From: GCA-002731945 sp913047775
GTDB taxonomy: Bacteria; Pseudomonadota; Alphaproteobacteria; MED-G09
Direction of reading: 5' to 3'
Assembly (NCBI GenBank): GCA_913047775.1
Contig: CAJWUE010000076.1
Coordinates: forward strand, 1 to 6,922
Length of the DNA: 6,922 bases
Made by a program: the position numbers and the translations under genes. Below the pieces are notes generated by a model. That model did no database searches. It saw only the letters and a list, made by a program, of their open reading frames with translations, and was not told the origin of the DNA. This document shows, piece after piece, positions 1 to 5,210 of the stretch (position 1 is the stretch's first letter; each line of letters begins with the position of its first letter).

Positions 1-1
1 G

Positions 2-478
2 AATGCAGCTGTGTACGTCGCAGGAGAAATCCGTGATGCAAAACAAGTTGTACCCTATGCGTTATTAGGTGGAACAGGTCTGGTGCTCGTTTTGTACCTT
101 TTGCTAAATTACGCTTTTCTACAAAGCATCCCCTTTTCAGAAATTGAGGCACTCGAATCAAAGGAAAAAATAGCTGCCTTGGCAGCGAGCAAAATATTTT
201 CATCGGAAGGCGAGTTAATATCTAACATATTGATTGCCATAGGTTTGGTGTCAACAGTTGGAGCACTAATTTTCCTCGGCCCGCGAATTTCTCAGACGAT
301 TGGGGAAGATTTAAAGGCTTTGGGATTTCTTGCTCGAAAAAACAGAAATGGCACTCCAGTAACTGCGATTGTATCCCAACTTTTTCTATCCATTCTTTTT
401 GTGTTTTTGCCCCATCGAATACTCTTTCATTTTTTTATGCTCAGAAGAATGATGCTTGTTCACGTTCTTCTTGATTAA
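2..478 (+). CDS. APC-superfamily amino-acid permease, 3' part, apparently truncated
   Basis: This is an inner-membrane transporter of the amino acid-polyamine-organocation superfamily. The 5' end lies outside the window and the frame is open from base 2. The first visible residues (NAAVYVAGEIRDAK) match the conserved end of TM6 in this family, followed by VVPYALL. Three hydrophobic stretches follow, counting from the valine at base 11: about residues 14-37 (TM7), 70-93 (TM8, with GPRI) and 114-133 (TM9). A normal member has 12 helices and would need roughly 100 more residues for TM10-TM12. Here the frame turns into a short, unrelated tail rich in H, R, M and L after SILFVF (around base 403) and stops at 476-478. 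Neither of the other two forward frames restores permease-like sequence, so this is not a simple frameshift. The family call is strong. Whether the gene is broken, unusually short or misassembled is open. Confidence 0.8.
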   Translation, partial: NAAVYVAGEIRDAKQVVPYALLGGTGLVLVLYLLLNYAFLQSIPFSEIEALESKEKIAALAASKIFSSEGELISNILIAIGLVSTVGALIFLGPRISQTIGEDLKALGFLARKNRNGTPVTAIVSQLFLSILFVFLPHRILFHFFMLRRMMLVHVLLD

Positions 479-560
479 TTTACGGATGTCAACAAATGGC
501 AATTCTTCTTTGGTTACATCTTCAATGATCTGCTGTTCATGAGAAGAATAAGAAGCAATT
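386..560 (-). other. Reverse-strand coding-like fragment between permease and esterase (possible gene remnant)
   Basis: This stretch holds no credible forward gene beyond the permease's aberrant tail. Read on the reverse strand from about base 560 down to a TAG at 386-388, it is open with ordinary codon choice. It gives a hydrophilic, Lys/His/Glu-rich sequence containing TKEELPFVDIRKLIKKN and ending EYSMGQKHKKNG. It has no start or Shine-Dalgarno of its own: the reverse frame only finds an ATG inside the esterase gene at 649, where its translation looks like a shadow. I do not recognise the family. It could be the 3' end of a gene joined here by a deletion, insertion or assembly error, or it could be chance. 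Confidence 0.3.
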
Positions 561-1616
561 ATGGAATCTTCTTTATTTGATAGTGATTCTGTAATTGATG
601 AAGAGCAAGTGGATTCGCTAAGCAGGACTCTTGGAATGCAATTTAGCATGGATTTATCAGAAGGTGGAATTACTTTGGCAAATCCTGAGGTTCCAAGAGG
701 ATGGCTACAATCTATCGATGATGAAGATCGCCTTCAATTCAATTACTACAATGCTTTTAAAGATTTTCTAACTGGTGAGGGTAGGCCCATCAAGGTCATT
801 AAGGAAAACGAAAAAATTGTTGATGATATTTTTCAAATAACAGTTATGAAACCTGAGATTGATTCAGAAGAACAGCTTCCTGTAGTTTATTTAACTGATG
901 CAAATACATCTTTAGGGTCTGGTTGTGATATTGTTAATATGCTGATGCTGGGGGGAGAAATTCCACCTGTAATTTTAGTTGGTGTTGGCTATCCTTTAGC
1001 CGGTAATTTTAATGAGTTTATTCGACTTAGGACTAGGGATTTCAGTCCAACGTTAGATGAATGGCAAACTCCAAATCAAGCAGAACTAGCAGGGATAGAG
1101 TCAAAAGATATGCTTTGCGGCGGAGCACCAAAATTTCTTGAATTCTTAACCGATGAATTGAGAGAATTTATTGGATCAAAATTTAATGTTTCAGAAGATT
1201 CTACTTATATAGGAGACTCTATGGGTGGTTTGTTCGGTACTTATACTTTATTTAATCGCCCTGAATCTTTTAAAAGATACATAATTGGAAGCCCTTGGAT
1301 ATGTTGGGATTATCCGCTTTGTTTTGATTATGAAAAGGAATATGCAAAAAATAATAACGACTTAGATGCTATTGTTTATATGGCTGCAGGTGGGGATGAA
1401 CATATTTTGTATCCTAATTTACCAGAACCATTAGTCCCTGTTTTTGAAAAAGCAAATACAGCACAACACGCTAGAGATATGTTTAAACTAATAGAGGATA
1501 GAAATTATCCCAATCTAAATTTTACTGGTAAAATTATAGATGATGAAACGCATTTCACTATTATTTCCGGCTTAATCGCTAAAGGTTTAAGAACGGTTTT
1601 TAATCAATTAAGTTAA
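561..1616 (+). CDS. Putative alpha/beta-hydrolase esterase (Fes/IroE/esterase-D family)
   Basis: This is a predicted serine hydrolase of 351 residues. There is no signal peptide, so it probably acts in the cytoplasm on carboxyl esters. After a poorly conserved acidic N-terminus (residues 1-60), the hydrolase core starts near residue 80. Features seen include LPVVYLTDAN (first core strand), ILVGVGYP (oxyanion-loop region) and the nucleophile elbow GDSMGG with Ser220. Asp279 or Glu280 in GGDEH is the candidate acid, and His331 in DETHF is the candidate base. This layout matches the 'putative esterase' family, which contains siderophore esterases (Fes, IroE, BesA), S-formylglutathione hydrolase and mycolyltransferases. 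The GYP...R.RDFSPT region is typical of the Fes/IroE-like branch. The ATG at 561 is chosen because an in-frame TAA lies at 549-551; the upstream AGAAG is a weak ribosome site, and an ATG at 636 is a possible alternative. The substrate cannot be read from sequence. Confidence 0.85.
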   Translation: MESSLFDSDSVIDEEQVDSLSRTLGMQFSMDLSEGGITLANPEVPRGWLQSIDDEDRLQFNYYNAFKDFLTGEGRPIKVIKENEKIVDDIFQITVMKPEIDSEEQLPVVYLTDANTSLGSGCDIVNMLMLGGEIPPVILVGVGYPLAGNFNEFIRLRTRDFSPTLDEWQTPNQAELAGIESKDMLCGGAPKFLEFLTDELREFIGSKFNVSEDSTYIGDSMGGLFGTYTLFNRPESFKRYIIGSPWICWDYPLCFDYEKEYAKNNNDLDAIVYMAAGGDEHILYPNLPEPLVPVFEKANTAQHARDMFKLIEDRNYPNLNFTGKIIDDETHFTIISGLIAKGLRTVFNQLS

Positions 1617-1672
1617 TGGTTGTGTATGATATAACATCGAAACTATATGGCAATGTTGAGCGGGAATAAATA

Positions 1673-2110
1673 ATGAGTGTAATTGTAAGGCTTGCTAAAT
1701 TAGAAGATCAACTGCGGTGTTCAGAACTACTCAATGTTTTGGCTAAAGCCACATCTGATTCACATGAAATTTTGGATTCAGAAACTTTTAAAGATTTAAT
1801 TTCTAATGAGAGGGGCAGTCTAGTAGTTGCAGAAGAAAGTAGAAAAGTTCTTGGTATGGCATCTATTTCTTTCAACCTTGCATTGAGGTATAACGGAGAA
1901 TACTGCCAATTAGAGGAATTAGTTGTTGATCAGGATGCTAGAGGCAAGAACGTTGGAGGATTGTTAATTGAAGAAACTATTAGACTAGCAAAGAAAAGAG
2001 GTTGCCAAGAGTTTGGGCTTTATATTCTCGAATCCACTAAACACAATCAAACTTTCTATGAGAAATACGGTTTCATTAAAGTGGGTGAAGAGATGAGACA
2101 ACCCTTATAA
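1673..2110 (+). CDS. GNAT-family N-acetyltransferase
   Basis: This 145-residue protein is about the length of a single GNAT domain, which transfers the acetyl group of acetyl-CoA to an amine. The N-terminal strand reads SVIVRLAKLEDQ, the usual GNAT start. The beta4 segment is LEELVVDQDARG, followed by the acetyl-CoA pyrophosphate-binding loop at residues 90-96 (RGKNVGG). In that loop Asn93 replaces the more common first glycine of R/Q-x-x-G-x-G/A, a substitution seen in other members. The C-terminal motif is NQTFYEKYGF (125-134), with Tyr129 placed as the usual general acid. The start has a weak GGGAA about 7 nt upstream. It follows the esterase by 56 bp on the same strand with no convincing terminator, so co-transcription is possible. 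It converges with the dehydrogenase gene, with 30 bp between the two stops. The acceptor substrate is unknown. Confidence 0.88.
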   Translation: MSVIVRLAKLEDQLRCSELLNVLAKATSDSHEILDSETFKDLISNERGSLVVAEESRKVLGMASISFNLALRYNGEYCQLEELVVDQDARGKNVGGLLIEETIRLAKKRGCQEFGLYILESTKHNQTFYEKYGFIKVGEEMRQPL

Positions 2111-2140
2111 ATTAATAGCTTATAAGTGTTTAGAATTAGC

Positions 2141-4021
2141 TTATTCTGGGAGCTCAAAATTCAGTAAAACATTACCTCCTAGGCGACCACCGTACAGATA
2201 TCCGGAATTTATGAGTAAATTGTTGCCAACCACTACAGCGCCATCGGATTCAATAGATCCCCCGTGGGCTGGAATGTTTGTATTCGAAGAAAAATCTACA
2301 TCTGTATTAAATTCCCATAAAACATTTCCTGTGTCCTTATTAAGGATGTAAAGCCAACCATCTAAACCCCCACCAATTATTAAATCGTTTGTTAAGGTTA
2401 GGGCTGCAGATATTCCTCTATCACACGCAGGCTTTTTAGATTCCGAGCATCTATCAGAAGGTACAAATTTCCAATTGAAGTTTCCTGTAAGGGCATCAAG
2501 TGAATAAATGCCAGGAGTGGCTGGTCCAGGAAACTTATTTATCATATTGGTATCGGCAATTGCCGCGAATACGCTTTTGTTATCCGTAGTCATACCCCAA
2601 TGTACACCTCCAAGAAAACCTCCCCTACCAATACGCTTTGACCAGATAAGTTTTCCATTATTATTCGCATCCAAAGCATAAACATGTCCAGATTTTCTGC
2701 CTCCAAACAGGAAAGTTTTGTCTTTGCGAATATCCGCTATTACTACCGATGCCCCAAAATCAAAATCTGGTCCATCTTCGGAAGGACAGTTAGCAGCCAC
2801 TTTTGCAAAACACCCCATATTCCAGGCATCACCACTATCAGCTTGGAAAGCCCAGACTATTCCCCCCACTTCTTTATCTACAGCTATAATTGAATCGCTT
2901 GTCTCAGCCGCTGGCGATGAATATGCTTCTCCGGTTCCAAAATATATAAGGTTTCTTTTATCATCGAATGTTGGCGAATTCCAAACCGGAACACCCGAAG
3001 GGGCTAAAAACTCAATCCCCATAGAGTTAAAGGTCCCAGTTGGTTTTGGTGGTAATGGTATTGAGTATGTAGTCCAAATCTCTTCACCGTCTTCAACATC
3101 AAGAGCCATCAATCCCCCCCTAAAAGTGCAACATTGATATTCTGGGTCCGCCCCGTCTGCCCATTCTCTAGAAGATAGGGGTACAAAGATTACATCTCCG
3201 TAGACTCGAACAGACCCTGTAAGAATTACCCTTGGATGGTAACGTAAGGATTTAGTCCAAATTCTTTCTCCCGTATAAGGATTAATTTTATATAAATTGC
3301 CTTCATAATCCCCCACAAAAATAAATTCTCCGCTTTCCCCAAAGTAAACTGCTGGAGCGGATCTAATTTCTCCATCAGTTTTTGTTCTCCAACGTACACA
3401 TCCAGTTTCTTTATCCAAAGCGTATAAAAATAAATTTTGGCCACCTACAAAAACCGCATTTCCGGAAAGCGATGGTTGTGAACGAGCTCGTGTAGCCGAT
3501 GGATAAGCAAAAACCCATTTCAATTTTAAGGTTTGGACATTCTCACTAGTGATTTCAGATAAAGCGTTTCTCGTATTTTTCTTATCATAACCCCACTGCA
3601 AATAGGAATTGTCTTTTTCAAGGACGATTGGACCAGTTTCATGAGTGCAAAAATTTGGTTCGGGCAGATTCTGAGATATTTTACCTCCAGTTATATATTC
3701 GGATAGTTTTATTTTTTCTTCTTCATTGAGATTTTCAGCTTGTGGTGCCATTACTCCGTTAAGAGTGCTTAAGATATAATCTGCGGACATTACTTGAAAA
3801 GTCGTTGAGTGAGGAGCCCTTGGCACTCCCCCGCTATGACATGTTGCACAAGAATCAGAAAATATTGCTGCGGATTTTGGATCGCTGGTGTCGCTTAATA
3901 AAATTGCTGGGTCTTCACTTTCTTGTAAATCTTCATTTAACGAAGGGGCAGCAAAATTAATCTCAGCGATTAGTATAATCGCAATAAATGATAATTTTGT
4001 TATAAAGTTTTTTAGAGCCAA
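2141..4021 (-). CDS. Exported PQQ-dependent dehydrogenase with N-terminal haem c domain (polyvinyl-alcohol-dehydrogenase-like quinohaemoprotein)
   Basis: This 626-residue protein is a predicted periplasmic alcohol dehydrogenase that would pass electrons from PQQ to its own haem c. A Sec signal peptide covers about residues 1-24 (Lys-containing start, then FIAIILIAEINFAA). Cytochrome c follows: CATCH at 58-62, with Met91 in NGVMAPQ the likely distal ligand. From about residue 140 to the end lies a beta-propeller with repeated PQQ-type blade ends: ALDKETGCVRW, KINPYTGERIW, ALDVEDGEEIW, AVDKEVGGIVW, SLDALTGNFNW and ILNKDTGNVLW. Cys297-Cys298 gives the vicinal pair of quinoprotein dehydrogenases. 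GTGEAYSSP (362-370) and GPDFDFGAS (417-425) are active-site-like motifs, with Asp419/Asp421 as candidate catalytic acids. The haem-first order is that of polyvinyl-alcohol dehydrogenase, not of the type II quinohaemoprotein alcohol dehydrogenases. The start is TTG: an in-frame TAA lies six codons upstream and no other start keeps the signal peptide. The substrate is unknown. Confidence 0.88.
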   Translation of the reverse strand: MALKNFITKLSFIAIILIAEINFAAPSLNEDLQESEDPAILLSDTSDPKSAAIFSDSCATCHSGGVPRAPHSTTFQVMSADYILSTLNGVMAPQAENLNEEEKIKLSEYITGGKISQNLPEPNFCTHETGPIVLEKDNSYLQWGYDKKNTRNALSEITSENVQTLKLKWVFAYPSATRARSQPSLSGNAVFVGGQNLFLYALDKETGCVRWRTKTDGEIRSAPAVYFGESGEFIFVGDYEGNLYKINPYTGERIWTKSLRYHPRVILTGSVRVYGDVIFVPLSSREWADGADPEYQCCTFRGGLMALDVEDGEEIWTTYSIPLPPKPTGTFNSMGIEFLAPSGVPVWNSPTFDDKRNLIYFGTGEAYSSPAAETSDSIIAVDKEVGGIVWAFQADSGDAWNMGCFAKVAANCPSEDGPDFDFGASVVIADIRKDKTFLFGGRKSGHVYALDANNNGKLIWSKRIGRGGFLGGVHWGMTTDNKSVFAAIADTNMINKFPGPATPGIYSLDALTGNFNWKFVPSDRCSESKKPACDRGISAALTLTNDLIIGGGLDGWLYILNKDTGNVLWEFNTDVDFSSNTNIPAHGGSIESDGAVVVGNNLLINSGYLYGGRLGGNVLLNFELPE

Positions 4022-4025
4022 TACG

Positions 4026-4439
4026 CTATTTTCCTCTTAAGGCTCTCCACCAATCTTGAATTTCAGCTGCATGACTTTCCCCATACTCTTTTGCTAGCTC
4101 AGAAGCATCTTCAGGTACTTTTTGCATTTCTGTTACCCCTACCGGAGCTGCATCTTCAAGACCATCTAGCCATTCAAGATCAATATTTTCAATTACTCCA
4201 TCATACTGTGCGCCAGCTTCTTCGTGATATTCGCTTATCTGATGTTTGAGCAAAAAATCTAAATATGTTGGATATACTAAAAGAGTATAGTATGAGTTTT
4301 TTTCTCGACCCCGGTAATATTCATATCTAATAATACAATCTTCGTTAGCGTGAGATTTTTTGTAAAGTTCCTTAGATAATTCCTCAAATTTTGCCTCTTG
4401 GCCTTCTACTATTTTAATGTGTGCTAATAATGATGACAT
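4026..4439 (-). CDS. ABM-fold (antibiotic biosynthesis monooxygenase / YgiN-like) protein with C-terminal extension
   Basis: This is a small predicted cytoplasmic enzyme of 137 residues. Residues 1-90 follow the dimeric alpha/beta-barrel (ABM) pattern: LLAHIKIVEGQEAKFEELSK (strand 1 and helix 1), then CIIRYEYYRGREKNSYYTLLVYP (strands 2 and 3), then a helix with LKHQISEYHEE (His66, His72) and a final strand IENIDLEW. Family members include cofactor-free monooxygenases acting on phenolic or quinol substrates, and also non-catalytic proteins, so the reaction is not fixed by the fold. About 47 residues follow the domain, rich in Ala and Glu and ending EIQDWWRALRGK; this tail is not part of the usual ~95-105-residue domain. 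GGAG 7 nt before the ATG is a good ribosome site. It is the middle gene of the operon, 16 bp after the SnoaL-like gene and 4 bp before the dehydrogenase. Confidence 0.78.
   Translation of the reverse strand: MSSLLAHIKIVEGQEAKFEELSKELYKKSHANEDCIIRYEYYRGREKNSYYTLLVYPTYLDFLLKHQISEYHEEAGAQYDGVIENIDLEWLDGLEDAAPVGVTEMQKVPEDASELAKEYGESHAAEIQDWWRALRGK
4030..4040 (-). promoter_or_regulatory. Shine-Dalgarno deciding the TTG start of the quinohaemoprotein gene
   Basis: On the reverse strand, AAGAGGA lies about 10 nt before the TTG at 4021-4019. It sits inside the last codons of the ABM-like gene, whose TAG (4028-4026) is only 4 nt from the TTG. This arrangement suggests translational coupling. The weaker TTG start may set the amount of the exported enzyme relative to the upstream protein. 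Confidence 0.6.
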
Positions 4440-4455
4440 GATTTTTCTCCATTTT

Positions 4456-4962
4456 TTACCTATAAAGTCTTCTATACAATTTATCTTTGAAAGTTAAGCC
4501 CACTCCTGATTGTAATTGATCCATCGCGTCACCAAGATCACTTATTTCAGAAGTAAAATTATAATCTAAAATATATTCACTTCTTGATATTTGCCACCCT
4601 TGTTCAGTTTTTTTGAAACTGTTATGATAACGACCACCAAAGAAATTTAAATTTTCACCGTCATGTGTTGATGTTGCGACTCCATAGCATTCTACTTCAG
4701 CGGTTTCTCCATTGACTTCAATAGCTATATTTGAAAGAAAATGATATCGGTGCAGGGATTGTTTTTCAAGTTCCATTACGACTGGATAAAAGTCTTGTAC
4801 ATCTCCCTTGTAAAATCCATAATCTATATAAGCATCTTCTGTGTAGCAAGTTCGCAAAAGCTCTTCGTCCAACCAGTCCAACGCACGACAATATCTTGTT
4901 ATGGTTTGATTGATATCTAACTGAGCCTCTACTTTATCTAATCTTTCTTCGATATTACTCAT
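4456..4962 (-). CDS. SnoaL-like (NTF2-fold) protein, possible dehydratase/isomerase or oxygenase accessory subunit
   Basis: This 168-residue cytoplasmic protein has an NTF2-like fold. The opening helix (EERLDKVEAQLDINQTITRY) leads to CRALDWLDEELLRTCYTEDAYIDYG, the typical 'ryaraiDwgD...ftdDa.idyg' signature of the SnoaL_4 group. Asp29 and Asp43 fall at the usual cavity positions. His74 in HRYHFLSNIAIEVNG is the conserved histidine, followed by the strands GRYHNSF and GWQISRSEYILDYN. Members of this clan include scytalone dehydratase, ketosteroid isomerase-like enzymes and the beta subunits of ring-hydroxylating dioxygenases. The length fits any of these. It is the first gene of the reverse-strand operon and is divergent from the Rieske oxygenase alpha subunit, so work on the same pathway is likely but its exact role is open. 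AGGGGA about 10 nt before the ATG is a good ribosome site. Confidence 0.8.
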   Translation of the reverse strand: MSNIEERLDKVEAQLDINQTITRYCRALDWLDEELLRTCYTEDAYIDYGFYKGDVQDFYPVVMELEKQSLHRYHFLSNIAIEVNGETAEVECYGVATSTHDGENLNFFGGRYHNSFKKTEQGWQISRSEYILDYNFTSEISDLGDAMDQLQSGVGLTFKDKLYRRLYR

Positions 4963-5210
4963 TTATAATTTTCCCCTAACTTTTCTAATTCAAGAATATT
5001 AATAAACATGAATTAAATATTAATCAGTTCTCATTAATTATTCTTGTTCACCATAAAAGTTTGAAGTAAATTTTTCTTTAGTCAACATTAATTTCTAGTG
5101 AGAAAGAATAATGAAATGTCAGGCTACAATCAATTCAGGTATTATGGTATACAGTTAGGTGTGCGTTTTTAAGAGTCAAGTTACTTAACATAAGGGGGCG
5201 ACGTCTGGTT
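4963..5210. promoter_or_regulatory. Divergent intergenic control region between the SnoaL-like operon and the Rieske oxygenase gene
   Basis: This 248-bp spacer separates two outward-facing start codons and should hold promoters in both directions. It is strongly AT-rich. Apart from the inverted repeat in its left part, a small GTTA-CT-TAAC palindrome lies at 5180-5189, just before the Rieske gene's ribosome site (AAGGGGG, 5192-5198, 12 nt before the ATG). A well-spaced -35/-10 pair was not found on either strand. TATTAT (5140-5145) and TATACA (5148-5153) are possible forward -10 boxes without a good -35. No regulator gene is present in the window. Confidence 0.55.
4991..5046. repeat. Imperfect inverted repeat in the divergent control region (candidate operator)
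   Basis: The arms 4991-5003 (CAAGAATATTAAT) and 5033-5046 (ATTAATTATTCTTG) are reverse complements apart from a one-base insertion, and are separated by 29 bp. An extra copy of ATATTAAT at 5017-5024 repeats the one at 4996-5003 at a distance of 21 bp, about two helical turns. The element lies 29-84 bp upstream of the operon's first ATG, where a regulator could control the operon. The region is very AT-rich, so chance is a real alternative. Confidence 0.35.

Noticed and set aside
1625..1630. TATGAT as a -10 box giving the GNAT gene its own promoter
   Set aside because: No -35-like hexamer occurs at the right distance; read-through from the esterase gene is as likely.
2132..2147. AGAAT/ATTCT mini-hairpin between the convergent GNAT and dehydrogenase genes as a shared terminator
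   Set aside because: It is a 5-bp AT-rich stem with a 6-nt loop overlapping the dehydrogenase stop region and has no clear T-tract; too weak to call.
2718..3137. 139-codon forward frame opposite the dehydrogenase gene
   Set aside because: Its translation resembles no family and lies wholly antisense to a strongly supported propeller-coding region; a shadow.
5080..5085. Reverse-strand TTGACT as the -35 box of the SnoaL-like operon
   Set aside because: No acceptable -10 hexamer lies 16-18 bp downstream on that strand.
5111..5158. 15-codon reading frame (MKCQATINSGIMVYS) upstream of the Rieske gene as a leader peptide
   Set aside because: It has a poor ribosome site, no run of regulatory codons and no attenuator-like hairpins after it; such frames are common by chance.
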